64,000 bases of DNA, from contig CATNEN010000029.1 of assembly GCA_950097015.1 (NCBI GenBank), forward strand, positions 1,866,001-1,930,000, written 5' to 3'. Source of the stretch: Macrostomum hystrix. Taxonomy: Eukaryota; Platyhelminthes; Macrostomidae. Shown piece by piece: positions 1-12,165 of the stretch. The position numbers and the translations under genes were made by a program. The notes under the pieces were generated by a model. That model did no database searches. It was not told the DNA's origin and saw only the letters and a list, made by a program, of their open reading frames with translations. Each line of letters begins with the position of its first letter. Within the stretch, counting starts at the first letter, position 1.

Positions 1-276
1 AGCTGCCACCGCAGACGGCTCAACCCGACGGCCGACGGTGATGCTGACTGCGCCAGACATTGAGCGCAGCCGGTCCAGAGCTTCATCATAGGTAGCCTCG
101 GCCAGTGAAAATTCGTTGGCCCGCAGAAGGCGATCCCCGGTGCGCAGGGTGCCATCGTCGGCCGCCGGGCCGCCGTCGGTGATATGCTTAACGTAGATGC
201 CAGGCTCGTCGTTGAAGTTGCGCTCCATGATGGCGAAGCCGAGGCCTTGCTTGCCCTGGCGGTTGCATTCGGTGCC
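1..276 (-). CDS. Patj: PATJ/MUPP1-like scaffold, exon 19 (next PDZ; runs off the window)
   Basis: Residues 1649-1740 and continuing past base 1. It encodes the rest of a PDZ: KQGLGFAIMERN, GIYVKHITDGGPAADDGTL, RTGDRLLRANE, then the alpha-B helix (YDEALDRLRSMSG) and last strand. It is equivalent either to MUPP1 PDZ9, absent from vertebrate PATJ, or to a diverged PATJ PDZ8; I cannot decide. The acceptor is TTTAG|GGC, phase 0. No donor is visible before the window edge. The remaining C-terminal PDZ domains must lie beyond base 1. Confidence 0.9.
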
Positions 277-300
277 CTAAACACTTGCGTTTTAAGTCCA

Positions 301-932
301 TCAGATCCCACAGATCCCACTGATCCCACTGATCCCACTGATTCCACTGATTCTACTGATCCCACTGATCCCACTGATCCCACTGATCCCACTGATTCCA
401 CTGATTCCACTGATCCCACTGATCCCACAGATCCCACTGATCCCACTGATCCCACTGATTCCACTGATTCTACTGATCCCACTGATCCCACTGATCCCAC
501 TGATCCCACTGATTCCACTGATTCCACTGATTCCACTGATCCCACTGATCCCACTGATCCCACTGATCCCACTGATTCCACTGATTCCACTGATCCCACT
601 GATCCCACTGATTCCACTGATTCCACTGATCCCACTGATCCCACTGATCCCACTGATTCCACTGATTCCACTGATCCCACTGATCCCACTGATCCCACTG
701 ATCCCACTGATCCCACTGATCCCACTGATCCCACTCATACCACTGATCCCACTGATCCGACTGATCCCACTCATCCCACTGAACCCACTGATCCCACTGA
801 TCCCACTGATCCCACTGATCCCACTGATCCCACTGATCCCACTAATCCCACTCATCCCACTCATCCCACTAATCCGACAGATCCCCTGATTACACTGAGC
901 CCACTGAATCCACTAACCCGCTGATCCCACTG
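301..932. repeat. 9-bp minisatellite in intron 18
   Basis: Unit GATCCCACT with GATTCCACT variants, about 70 copies. The 9-bp period produces uninterrupted frames on both strands that look like long Thr-Asp-Pro/Ser or Ser-Gly-Ile repeat proteins. It fills nearly the whole 684-bp intron between two PDZ exons, so these frames are almost certainly not translated. Confidence 0.97.
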
Positions 933-960
933 ACAAGTACCCAGGATTTTCAAGTCGTAC

Positions 961-1227
961 CTTAACTAAATTGCAGGTATACTCAACACCGTAGGGTCCA
1001 ATCACCGGAGGCTGCGTGGGCGGTGGCGCTGGCTCCGGCCCTATATCGTCGTCTTCATCCTGAATGGCAACCGGCGGAGAGTCGCACTGCCTCACAGCCG
1101 GGGCACCGTTGGCGTTGGTCTGCGGCTGCCGCTCGTCCGCCTTTGACGCGAAGCTGCCAACAGCCAGGCGTTCCAGCTCACCAGGACTTATCGACGTCTC
1201 CGGCTGTCTGGGATTGGCCGGTGTGTA
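961..1227 (-). CDS. Patj: PATJ/MUPP1-like scaffold, exon 18 (linker and first strand of the next PDZ)
   Basis: Residues 1560-1648, 267 bases, phase 0 at both ends. The acceptor is ATCCCAG|TAC. Donor AAG|GTACGA is chosen over a downstream GG|GTACTT because only the former keeps phase with exon 19. It encodes a Pro/acidic linker (DEDDDIGPEPAPPPTQPP) and then VEYTCNLVK, the first beta strand of the following PDZ. The donor lies about 30 bases from the edge of a 9-bp array. Confidence 0.88.
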
Positions 1228-1293
1228 CTGGGATAAGAGGAAATGGGAGAATGATGAGAAGAATTTCCAAAATACTGAACATAACAAACTGTT

Positions 1294-1389
1294 CGAACTA
1301 CCCGAACTGTCCGAACTACCCGAACTAACCGAACTACCCGAACTGTCCGAACTACCCGAACTACCCGAACTGTCCGAACTGCCCGAACT
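1294..1389. repeat. 9-bp short array (GAACTACCC/GAACTGTCC)
   Basis: About ten copies of a 9-bp unit alternating GAACTACCC and GAACTGTCC, starting some 65 bases upstream (transcript sense) of the exon 18 acceptor. Confidence 0.9.
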
Positions 1390-2011
1390 AAATCTGCATG
1401 ACATACAAAAGTCCATGCCAGAGCTTAATAGAAGGAACTAATTCCCTGATGAGGAAGCGAATATTTATAACTACCTAGGGTATTTAATCCTTCATTCGCA
1501 CAAGACACTAGTTCTTTAGAATTTAGACTTTGTGCTAATCCATTGAGCGGCTAATCTATCGCCGACCCAAGTAAAACTGTACCCTGCAGACAAAATTTGC
1601 ACTGCTAATTTTTCCCTGACATCCCTATAAGCTCAACTTCTGATCCGGAGAATTAAATGGAAAAGCACTCGAGTTGGACAGGCTAGGATTAGGATGAGGG
1701 AAAAAGAGGATAAGGGAGAATAAGAAACATGCTCATCAGTTCGAACAGATGCTAATCCGTGCCAGATCCCATGGCCCCTAGGGCTGAGCCAGCGACATAT
1801 TTTCTATTTTTCTCCTGAGCAGGCCCAGACAGGCAGAGATCTAATTAATTAAACGGAAAAGAGACAAGTTAGGTCTCGATTCCCAGATTAGGCCAGACCG
1901 AGCTGGGTGAATGAAATTAGAATGAAAAACTTGCATGCGTGACAAGAATGTGTGAAATGGAAGGCTTACAACCTAGGTGCAGTTCTCATTCTGCCTCCCT
2001 TTATTCCGTTC
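1390..2011. other. Intron 17, non-repetitive part
   Basis: AT-rich intronic sequence with no tandem unit, tRNA-like box or credible exon that I could see on either strand. Confidence 0.6.
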
Positions 2012-3086
2012 CCACTCCAGCCCGATACCGCTCCCATCCGCTCCGACTCCGCTCCCATCCGCTCCGACTCCGCTCCCATCCGCTCCGACTCCACTCCCAT
2101 CCCGCCTCGATTCCGCTCCCACACAGCCTTGATTCCGCTCCCATCCCGCTCCGATACCGCTCCCATCCCGCCTCGATTCCGCTCCCATCCGGCCTCGATT
2201 CCGCTCCCATCCGACCTCGATTCCGCTCCCATCCTGCCTCGATTCCGCCCCCATCCCGCCTCGATTCCGCTCCCATCCGACCTCGATTCCGCTCCCATCC
2301 TGCCTCGATTCCGCCCCCATCCCGCCTCGATTCCGCTCGCATCCCGCTCCGATACCGCTCCCATCCGGCCTCGATTCCGCTCCCATCCTGCCTCGATTCC
2401 GCTCCCACACAGCCTTGATTCCGCTCCCATCCGACCTCGATTCCGCTCCCATCCGCTCTGATTCCGCTCCCATCCCGCCTCGATTCCGCTCCCATCCTGC
2501 CTCGATTCCGCTCCCATCCGACCTCGATTCCGCTCCCATCCTGCCTCGATTCCGCCCCCATCCCGCCTCGATTCCGCTCGCATCCCGCTCCGATACCGCT
2601 CCCATCCGGCCTAGATTCCGCTCCCATCCTGCCTCGATTCCGCCCCCATCCCACCTCGATTCCGCTCCCATCCCGCTCCGATACCGCTCCCATCCCGCCT
2701 CGATTCCGCTCCCATCCCGCTCCGATACCGCTCCCATCCCGCCTCGATTCCGCTCACATCCGGCCTCGATTCCGCTCCCATCCTGCCTCGATTCCGCCCC
2801 CATCCCGCCTCGATTCCACCCCCATACGGCCGCGATTCCGCTCCCATCCCGCCTCGATTCTGCCCCCACTCCGCCTTGATTCCGCTCCCACTCCGACTCG
2901 ATTCCGCCCCCATCCTGCCTCGATTCCGGTCCCACTCCGCCTCGATTCCGGTCCCACTCCGCCTTGATTCCGCCCCCATCCCGCCTCGATTCCGGTCCCA
3001 CTCCGCCTTGATTCCGATCCCACTCCGCTCCCATTCCGCTCCCATCCTGCCATCCGCTCCCATCCCGCATCGATTCCCGCCCCTCT
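2012..3086. repeat. About 22-bp minisatellite (CCTCGATTCCGCTCCCATCC)
   Basis: Roughly 50 copies of a 21-22 bp unit of the form CCTCGATTCCGCTCCCATCC with short variants (CTCCGATACCGCTCCCATCC). Blocks of several units recur (for example around 2,200-2,340 and 2,500-2,600), indicating block duplication. Long Arg/Gly/Ser frames on the minus strand are artefacts. Confidence 0.95.
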
Positions 3087-3690
3087 CCGCTCCCCCTCTC
3101 AACTCATTTCTGACGACCAGTTTTAATCACATGCTCACAAAGCTGCAAATATGTTGTCAGAGACACCCCTTTCACATTGAAGCCAAGCCTCCTAGTGCCC
3201 TCAGCTAGTCCGACGCCGTGTGGCGACAGCACGGAATTCAATTAGGATCAACTGCTGCTCTGCCTGTAACTTCCCCACACGAAGCGTGCTGTTGCTTGAG
3301 GCAGCAGAAAAAAGAAGCATAATATATGTCCAACAGCTTCAACGAAAAAGGATGCAGCCAAATTTATAATCAGATTATCTTTTTTGGAAAAGCAGCAGGA
3401 TGAAATCAGACAGCTACAGGAGAGACAAAGCCTGGACTCTGTTGGGAATATTAATATTGAGACAGGACTAATGAAGCGGCCGACTCACAGCATAAGGTAT
3501 TTATGAGGCCGAAAATGATCCAACAGAATTCACTTCACAGTGAAACTGATCTAAGCCTCAGGCCATGTGATACCCAGTTCTCTGTTGAGATCATTATCGA
3601 CTGGGCTTTTAATTTCATTGCGGTTTAAGTTAAACACGTCTCACCAGTCTTTTCCGCTCTATTTTCTCCTCTCTTCTCGCTTCATTTTTT
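3087..3690. other. Intron 17, spacer between two arrays
   Basis: Mixed-composition sequence between the 22-bp and 20-bp arrays. I see no exon, repeat unit or element. Confidence 0.55.
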
Positions 3691-4260
3691 CCCGCCCACC
3701 TTAACATTTTTCTGCTCTCCTTAACTCTTTTCCGATCTCCTTAACTCGTTTCCGCTCTCCTTAACTCTTTTCCGCTCTCCTTAACTCGTTTCCGCTCTCC
3801 TTAACTCTTTTCCGCTCTCCTTAACTCTTTTCCGCTCTCCTTAACTCTTTTCCGCTCTCCTTAACTCTTTTCCGCTCCCCTTAACTCTTTTCCGCTCACC
3901 TTAACTCTTTTCCGCTATCCTTAACTCTTTTCGACTCACCTTAACTCTTTTCCGCTCACCTTAACTCTTTTCCGCTCTCCTTAACTCTTTTCCGCTCTCC
4001 TTAACTCTTTTCCGCTCCCCTTAACTCTTTTCCGCTATCCTTAACTCTTTTCCACTCACCTTAACTCTTTTCCGCTCACCTTAACTCTTTTCCGCTATCC
4101 TTAACTCTTTTCTACTCACCTTAACTCTTTTCCGCTCACCTTAACTCTTTTCCGCTATCCTTAACTCTTTTCCGCTCTCCTTAACTCTTTTCCGCTCACC
4201 TTAACTCTTTTCCGCTATCCTTAACTCTTTTCTACTCACCTTAACTCTTTTCCGCTTCCC
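3691..4260. repeat. 20-bp minisatellite (TTAACTCTTTTCCGCTCTCC)
   Basis: About 28 copies of TTAACTCTTTTCCGCTCTCC with variants (CACC, TATCC, CTACTCACC); variants recur in short blocks. It ends about 160 bp before the donor of exon 17. Confidence 0.96.
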
Positions 4261-4420
4261 AATCACTCTTTCAACGTCTGCTCACTAAAGCGCTCTTAAC
4301 TCCACAAACGCAAAAGTTAAAATTATATAATTATCTTCGTTTTCGCGTGGTCCACAAATGATTCGCCTTAAGCTCTTATGTCGCTACTATTAGTAATGAG
4401 AGCAGTCCGGAAAAACTCAC

Positions 4421-4582
4421 ATCAACCGGCAGACTGAACGGAGGCGGGACCGGCTTCACGGCCATGCTGGCAATGTTGTTGGGCCGGCGGACGATCACCA
4501 GCTTGACTCGGCGGGTCTGGCAGCCAATGATCAGCGGCGCTGCGTTCAGGTGCGACTTGCCTAGCAACACCTGCCCGTTCAC
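4421..4582 (-). CDS. Patj: PATJ/MUPP1-like scaffold, exon 17 (end of PDZ7)
   Basis: Residues 1506-1559. VNGQVLLGKSHLNAAPLIIG followed by VKLVIVRRPNNIASMAVKPV completes PDZ7; vertebrate homologues read INGQILYGRSHQNAS, then KLVFIRNEDAVNQMAV, so even the post-domain MAV segment is conserved. The acceptor is GTCCAG|GTG and the donor GAT|GTGAGT, both phase 0. Confidence 0.96.
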
Positions 4583-4794
4583 CTGGACAGTGGGATTGAT
4601 ACAGGTGATACAAATTGAAAGCGAATATGCAAAACGAACTGCTGATATAAGTAGAGTAGATAGTAAAACATTATACTGATAGGCTGAAAGTAAAAAAATC
4701 TAAATCGAATCGAAGTCCGAAGCTTGAAGCCACTAAACTGCAAGCTTTCTAAGAAATCTAAGACACCAAATTCGTGCTCAACCATTTCTGTCAC

Positions 4795-4994
4795 CTCAAG
4801 CAGCTCGTCGCCGATCCTCAGTCGGCCGTCCTCGGCCGCGGCTCCGTCCGGCCGGATGCCGCACACGAAGACGGACATCTTGGAGGTGTCCCGGTTGCCA
4901 GCCAGCGAGATGCCCAGATTGCGCCTGTCCCGCTTCTCAATGTCCAGCACCAGGACCTGGCCGTTGATGTCGACATATTTCTTGGCTAATCGCT
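4795..4994 (-). CDS. Patj: PATJ/MUPP1-like scaffold, exon 16 (first part of PDZ7)
   Basis: Residues 1439-1505. It starts RLAKKYVDINGQVLVLDIEK, then LGISLAGNRDTSKMSVFVCG and GRLRIGDELLE. The segment LAGN(R/K)D..MS(V/I)F is the signature of PATJ PDZ7 and MUPP1 PDZ8. The acceptor is TTTTTAG|AG (completes a codon begun in exon 15) and the donor GAG|GTGACA in phase 0. The intron to exon 17 is short (212 bp). Confidence 0.96.
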
Positions 4995-5374
4995 CTAAAA
5001 ATGAAATCGATTGCATGCTTAGGCGACGAGTTATTTTTTAATGAAGCTCAACAAAGCTGTGACATCTTAATGCGAATTCTCTAGAGATTCATTAGTGACA
5101 TTGGTTAAAATTGAGTTGGCTTGTAGTACATTTAGTAATACGTTTTGATATGCCAACCTGTGACCAATCAGCTAGTTTTCTAAACTCTGTCTGACTGTCT
5201 GAACAAAACGATTTGGTTCGTGAATGCGTACATTCAAAACTAATGTACATGCCTTTGTTAAATTTTCATGTTTTGTATACACTTATTATCTGCCCATTGA
5301 TCTAGCTGTTTAGAATGCACTCTTTGATGATATATCAGTCTAATTTGTTATAACAACATTATTCACATTCCTCG
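4995..5374. other. Intron 15, non-repetitive stretch beside exon 16
   Basis: AT-rich sequence just upstream (transcript sense) of the exon 16 acceptor; nothing else recognised. Confidence 0.55.
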
Positions 5375-6366
5375 TTATATTCCTGATTACAATCCTTATT
5401 ATTTGCCAGATTCTATTCCTGGTTCTATGTCTTATTCAATTGCTGATTATATTCCTGATTTTATTCAAGATTTTATTCCTGGTTCCATTCCTTACTCTAT
5501 TAGTTATTCTATTCCTTATTCTATTCCATATTCTATTCCTTATTCTATTCCTTATTCTATTCCATATTCTATTCCTTATTCTATTCCTTATTCTATTCCA
5601 TATTCTATTCCTTATTCTATTCCTTATTCTATTCCATATTCTATTCCTTATTCTATTCCTTATTCTATTCCATATTCTATTCCTTATTCTAATCCTTATT
5701 CTATTCCATATTCTATTCCTTATTCTATTCCTTATTCTATTCCATATTCTATTCCTTATTCTATTCCTTATTATATTCCTTAATTCATTCCTGATTATAT
5801 TCCTTAATCGATTCATGATTCGATTCCTTATTCTATTCCTGATTATATTCCATATTCTATTCCTTATTCTATTCCTTATTCTATTCCTTATTCTATTCCT
5901 GATTATATTCCATTTTCTATTCCTTATTCGATTCCTTATTCTATTTCTTATTCTATTCCATATTCTATTCCTTATTCTATTCCTGATTATATTCCATATT
6001 CTATTCCTTATTCTATTCCTGATTATATTCCATATTCTATTCCTTATTCTATTCCTTATTATAATCCTTATTCTATTCCTTATTCTATTCCATATTCTAT
6101 TCCTTATTCTATTCCCTATTCTATTCCATATTCTATTCCATATTCTATTCCTTATTCTATTCCTTATTCTATTCCTTAATTCATTCCTGATTATATTCCT
6201 TAATCTATTCATGATTCGATTCCTTATTATATTCCTGATTATATTCCATATTCTATTCCTGATTATATTCCATATTCTATTCCTGATTATATTCCATATT
6301 CTATTCCTGATTATATTCCATATTCTATTCCTAATTCTATTCCTTATTCTGTTCCTGGTTCTATCG
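5375..6366. repeat. 12-bp AT-rich minisatellite (TATTCTATTCCT/A)
   Basis: About 80 copies of TATTCTATTCCT or TATTCTATTCCA with GATTATATTCC variants; a 36-bp triplet (CCT, CCT, CCA) is visible at 5,500-5,770 as higher-order structure. A 329-residue Leu/Ile/Phe frame on plus and a 258-residue Arg/Asn/Ile frame on minus are repeat artefacts. Confidence 0.96.
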
Positions 6367-6906
6367 TACCCTAATTATATTCCCAGTATGCCATTCCCAA
6401 GCCACAACACTTCAACCAGGGCCCAATGAGTCAAAGTAATGTCTAAATTCCTTGAAAGCGATAGCAATTCCCAATTGGGAAATTTAGGGCGAGCGACTAA
6501 AATTTCTTCTCCTCTCCCCCCAAACCAGCTGGGAAAATGAGGATAAATCATGAATTTAAATGTGGGCAACGCAGAATTCGTCTGTGCCGCCTCCACAAAA
6601 AGGTGAAAAATACGAGAACGCAAAAGTAGAAAATAAGCTCTAGCCCCACGCGAATCCGCCCCAATTTTAATCCCGTCGGGAAATTCGAGGAGGAAAAATC
6701 CCAGCTTGTCTCGAAAATGCAAGGAATAAATAAATAAATAATGCACATTCGCGAGGTTCAGGGGGTTTGAGGAGCAGAGATGGCTGCGATGCGGGCCCAA
6801 CAGTGCAAACCGAATCATAGATTTTCTTCGAATACGAGCGTACTACTCCGCATTTGGTTGAAGATTTTAACTGAACGATTAATTTCATTAGAAAAAAAAT
6901 TATTTT
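6367..6906. other. Intron 15, spacer with no recognised feature
   Basis: Non-repetitive sequence between the 12-bp and 11-bp arrays. Open frames on both strands are short and lack homology that I recognise. Confidence 0.5.
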
Positions 6907-7316
6907 CGATTCCGCTCCCATTCCGCTCCCATTCCGCTCCTATTCCGCTCCCATTCCGCTCCCATTCCGCTCCCATTCCGCTCCCATTCCGCTCCTATTC
7001 CGCTCCCATTCCGCTTTAATTCCGCTTTAACTCCGCTCTCATTCCGCCTTGATTTCGCTCCCAATCCGCTCCCATTCCGCTCCTATTCCGCTCCCATTCC
7101 GCTCCCATTCCGCTCCCGTTTCGCTCCCATTCCGCTCCCATTCCGCTCCCATTCCGCTCCTATTCCGCTCCCATTCCGCTCCCGTTTCGCTCCCATTCCG
7201 CTCCCATTCCGCTCCCATTCCGCTCCTATTCCGCTCCCGTTCCGCTCCCGTTCCGCTCCCATTCCGCTCCCATTCCGCTCCTTTTCCGCTCCCAATTCGC
7301 CTTAATTCCATCCGAT
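6907..7316. repeat. 11-bp minisatellite (CATTCCGCTCC)
   Basis: About 35 copies of CATTCCGCTCC with CGTTTCGCTCC variants and a ~55-bp block repeat. The core TTCCGCTC is shared with the 22-bp and 20-bp arrays of intron 17. Confidence 0.95.
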
Positions 7317-8094
7317 TCCTTTCCTACTGCTAATTTAGAGCCACACAGCAGAAAGCCTTACGGCTGCAGCACTCGGAAACGATAGTTGGACTGTTGTTCT
7401 GGTTGCATTTAATTTATTAAGCCGCATTGTTCCCAGTATTTATGGCTTTGTGCAGTGACCGGCAGTCTCATAAATCAGTAGACTATATATCAGGATTCTT
7501 TGGGATACCTAATGAAAGTGGGAGGCTCATGTAAAATAGCCTTAAACGTTTAAGGCTTGTAGTTCGAAAATGAGACAGTCAGTAGAAAATAATTCCTACT
7601 TACCCATTAGCCCCTCGAGCCTCTAGTAAGCCCAGCTTTAAAACAGTTCGTGTTCTACCAGCCGCGCGACCTCTATATCCTCTATATCCCCCCTCTCTCT
7701 CTCCCTATCAGTTGCATCTGTTGTATATCACCCTCTCTTTCTAATCCCTAACCCAGATCAGGATTTGGGGTGGACGCAGAAGTTGCAGATTCAGTAAATT
7801 GTATTATGACCACCGCAACTACTTTCTGGACGAACACTGGAAATTCAGCCAGCAGACTTCTCTATTCTATTCTAGATAGTATACGCTCGTTAAATGCAAA
7901 GAAGCTATATGATCAATGAATCTAGTTGCACTTTAATAGTTCACTCCGAAAAATTCGACACTGCTCCGAATTTCTGATGCCGCGGATATCAGAGTCCGGA
8001 TATGCAAACAACGACAGCGACCATTGCACCTTGCATATGGCCGGATTCCTTTTACTGGGACACCTACTTTGGCTTAGATTCTAGCCCCCATCTT
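7317..8094. other. Intron 15, unique sequence
   Basis: Mixed-composition intron sequence with a short (CTATATCC) and CTCTCT run at 7,668-7,740; no gene or element recognised. Confidence 0.5.
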
Positions 8095-9192
8095 CATTCC
8101 CTCTCTCTACCCCTCTTTCTCCCGTTTTTTCTGTCTCTCATTTTCTCACTCTCTCTCTCCCTCACTCTCTCCCTCACACTCTCCCTCACTCTCTCTCACT
8201 CTCTTCCTTACTCTCCTGACTCTCTCTCTCACTCTCTCCCTCACTCTCCCTCACTCTCCCTCACTCTACCTCACTCTCCTGACTCTCTCTCTCTCACTCT
8301 CCTGACTCTCTCTCTCTCACTCTCCTGACTCTCTCTCTCTCACTCTCCCTCACTCTACCTCACTCTCCTGACTCTCTCTCTCTCACTCTCCCTCACTCTC
8401 CCTCACTCTACCTCACTCTGCCTCACTCCCTCACTCACTCCATCACTCTCTCCCTCACTCTCTCCCTCACTCCCTCACTTACTCCATCACTCTCTCTCAC
8501 TCTCTCCCTCACTCTCCCTCACTCTCCCTCACTCTCCTGACTCTCTAACTCACTCTCCCTCACTCTCCCTCACTCTGTCCCTCACTCTCTCACTCCCTCA
8601 CTCACTCCATCACTCTCTCCCTCACTCTCTCCCTCCCTCTGTTGACTCTCTCCCTCACTCTCCCTCACTCCCTCACTTACTCCATCACTCTCTCTCACTC
8701 TCTCCCTCACTCTCTCCCTTACTCTCCTGACTCTCTCTCACTCTCTCCCTCACTCTCCCTCACTCTCCTGACTCTCTAACTCACTCTCCCTCACTCTCCT
8801 GACTCTCTAACTCACTCTCCCTCACTCTCCCTCACTCCCTCACTCTCCCTCACTCTCTCCCTCATTCTCTCCCTTACTCTCCTGACTCTCTCTCTCACTC
8901 TCCCTCACTCTCCTGACTCTCTACCTCACTCTCCCTCACTCTCCCTCACTCTCCCTCACTCTCCCTCACTCTCACTCACTCTCCCTCACTCTCCCTCACT
9001 CTCCCTCACTCTCCCTCACTCTCACTCACTCTCCCTCACTCTCCCTCACTCTCCTGACTCTCTAACTCACTCTCCCTCACTCTCACTCACTCTCACTCAC
9101 TCTCCCTCACTCTCCCTCACTCTCTCCCTCACTCTCACTCACTCTCCCTCACTCTCCCTCACTCTCCCTCACTCTCCCCCACTCTCCCCCTC
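8095..9192. repeat. 1.1-kb polypyrimidine tract (CTCACTCTCC-type)
   Basis: Almost pure C/T with regularly spaced A residues: CTCACTCTCC, CTCACTCTCTCC and CTCCTGACTCTCT variants in irregular blocks. The transcribed strand of the gene gives a GA-rich RNA here. Asymmetric purine/pyrimidine composition over 1.1 kb is compatible with triplex (H-DNA) formation. Confidence 0.95.
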
Positions 9193-10059
9193 TTGTTACA
9201 GAAGCTACAGAAGCTACATACTTCCTGCGTAGAGCGGATGCAAGCAAAGAGAACTGAATCCAGTCGTCCTCCTCACCCAGGTAGCCGCAGTTGTGCTGGA
9301 TCATATCTTGGCTGTCTCGGGATAATTGCTGCTCAGCACTTTAATAATCATTTCGTGTACTCGTGGCAAAAGCAGACAATATTATATTTATTTCTCTGGA
9401 GCTCCAGCCACTTGGTAATCTGTAACTACTATACTCGACTGACTATACTCGGACTGCAAGCAGTTCAAGTTGCTGATCTGCCTGGCTAAGTAATGCAACA
9501 GTCTGTGTCTGTGTGTTTGTCTGCCTACAGTTAGCTGTGCCGCCAACCACACTGCTAAATCTGCTTGCTTGCTTTCTGGGCAGAAAAAGGTATAAAAAAA
9601 ACCTTTTTATTTATATCTAGCCGAGTAGACATTCCTTCTCGCCCCCCTCTAATCTACCCACACCGCCGCCGGGACCAACCCACCCAAATACCCAAATACC
9701 CAATCCCCGCGCAAACCCACCGTCATCCGTCAGCCAGCCGCGAGGGCGTTTAGGGATCCTACGATCCTATGGCGTTTCTACCCTCTCTTCCATTCTTCAT
9801 TGCCTTACCAACGTCCGCGCAGACTTTGGCTGCTGCTGCACTGCTGGGCTACAACTCCCAGCGAATGGTAGGGACAGGACATTCTGCTGCTGGAGTGGAG
9901 CCTAACCCTTTCATGCAGTCTGGTCGCTTCATACACCAATTACCGATCACAAATGTGATTTTTACTGTTTTAGCCGTTACAGTTCTTACTAATTCACCTG
10001 ATTCTATTTTATATCTTCCGTGATTATTGATTTCTGCGTTTAGTGGACTGGATATTCAC
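9193..10059. other. Intron 15, unique sequence
   Basis: Moderate-complexity sequence; the 62-98 residue frames are not recognisable proteins. The C-rich patch at 9,640-9,730 is simple sequence. Confidence 0.5.
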
Positions 10060-10690
10060 TCAATAAGGACTTCACTAAACTGGGATTTTAGTCAATTGCG
10101 ATTCTAGTTAATTGGGATTTTAGTCAATTGGGAGTCTAGTTGATTGGGATTTTAGTCAATTGGGAGTCTAGTTAATTGGGATTTTAGTTGATTGGGATTC
10201 TAGTTAATTTGGATTTTAGTTGATTGGGATCTTAGTTGATTGGGATTTTAGTCAATTGGGATTCTAGTTAATTGGGATTTTAGTTAATTGGGATTCTAGT
10301 TTATTGGGATTTTAGTTAATTGGGATTCTAGTTTATTGTGATTTTAGTTAATTTGGATTCCAATTAATTGGGATTCTAGTTTATTGGGATTTTAGTCAAT
10401 TGGGATTCTAGTTAATTGGGATTTTAGTTGATTGGGATTCTAGTTAATTGGGATTCTAGTTAATTGGGATTTTAGTTAATTGGGATTCTAGTTTATTGGG
10501 ATTTTAGTTAATTGGGATTTTAGTTGATTGGGATTTTAGTTGATTGGGATTTTAGTTGATTGGGATTTTAGTCAATTGGGATTCTAGTTAATTGGGATTT
10601 TCGTTTTTTGGGATCTTAGTTTATCTTTATCGGGATTTTATTTCATTTGGATTTTAGTTTATTAGGATTTTATTTAATTGGGATTTAGTT
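10060..10690. repeat. About 16-bp minisatellite (AATTGGGATTTTAGTT)
   Basis: About 38 copies of AATTGGGATTTTAGTT / AATTGGGATTCTAGTT with GATTGGG and TATTGGG variants. Confidence 0.95.
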
Positions 10691-11039
10691 ACGTTAGGAA
10701 ATGGGAAACTCAGGTATGTTTTCCCATTCTTCAAAGAAGCGACTGCATCTAAGAAGGGGCAAAATCATCGCAATAGTAGAAATTACAATGGTAGTGAATT
10801 GGGATTTTAAAGACAAGAAAATAATTGGAGCATTTTTTCAATCGCGTCCTTACGAATCCCAATTTTTACTGTTAAATATGTTGCTTAAAAGCGGCAAAAA
10901 ACTGTGTTGACTGCTTCTGCGCAGCGAAATTTGTGTTCAGAAACTTTATTTTAAATTTGGATTAAGTTTCATGCTTGCTTTGGGATTATATATACGGATA
11001 AATATGGGATTAGATCGTTATGGATGGAATAACTACATA

Positions 11040-12165
11040 TATTATATTAGAATGTTATGGATGGGATAAGTACAAACTGGATTAGATTGTTATGGATAGG
11101 ATAAGTACAAACTGGATTAGATTGTTACGGATGGGATAAGTACAAACTGGATTAGATTTTTACGGATGGGATAAGTACAAACTGGATTAGATTGTTACGG
11201 GTGGGATAAGTACAAACTGGATTAGATTGTTACGGATGGGATAAGTACAAACTGGATTAGATTGTTACGGATGGGATAAGTACAAACTGGATTAGATTTT
11301 TACGGATGGGATAAGTACAAACTGGATTAGATTGTTATGGATAGGATAAGTACAAACTGGATTAGATTGTTACGGATGGGATAAGTACAAACTGGATTAG
11401 ATTTTTACGGATGGGATAAGTACAAACTGGATTAGATTGTTATCGATGGGATAAGTACAAACTGGATTAGATTGTTATCGATGGGATAAGTACAAACTGG
11501 ATTAGATTGTTATCGATGGGATAAGTACAAACTGGATTAGATTGTTACGGGTGGGATAAGTACAAACTGGATTAGATTGTTATCGATGGGATAAGTACAA
11601 ACTGGATTAGATTGTTACGGGTGGGATAAGTACAAACTGGATTAGATTGTTACGGGTGGGATAAGTACAAACTGGATTAGATTTTTATCGATGGGATAAG
11701 TACAAACTGGATTAGATTGTTACGGGTGGGATAAGTACAAACTGGATTAGATTGTTATCGATGGGATAAGTACAAACTTGATTAGATTGTTATCGATGGG
11801 ATAAGTACAAACTGGATTAGATTGTTACGGGTGGGATAAGTACAAACTGGATTAGATTGTTATCGATGGGATAAGTACAAACTGGATTAGATTGTTACGG
11901 GTGGGATAAGTACAAACTGGATTAGATTGTTACGGGTGGGATAAGTACAAACTGGATTAGATTGTTACGGGTGGGATAAGTACAAACTGGATTAGATTGT
12001 TACGGGTGGGATAAGTACAAACTGGATTAGATTGTTATCGATGGGATAAGTACAAACTGGATTAGATTGTTACGGGTGGGATAAGTACAAACTGGATTAG
12101 ATTGTTACGGGTGGGATAAGTACAAACTGGATTAGATTGTTATGGGTGGGATAAATAGAGATCGA
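11040..12165. repeat. 35-bp minisatellite (GGATAAGTACAAACTGGATT)
   Basis: About 32 copies of a 35-bp unit built on GGATAAGTACAAACTGGATT plus AGATTGTTACGGGTG. Copies differ mainly at three positions (ACGGATG, ACGGGTG, ATCGATG); the ACGGATG form dominates the left half and the ACGGGTG/ATCGATG forms the right half. Confidence 0.97.

Noticed and set aside
184-924. Thr-Asp-Pro repeat protein (246 residues)
   Set aside because: The N-terminal part is antisense to a real PDZ exon and the rest is the 9-bp array.
1973-3070. 365-residue Gly/Arg/Ser-rich minus ORF
   Set aside because: Overlapping similar ORFs in all frames of the 22-bp array; no independent coding signal.
5436-6429. Leu/Ile-rich 'membrane' ORF (plus) and Arg/Asn repeat ORF (minus)
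   Set aside because: Both are readings of the same 12-bp AT-rich array.
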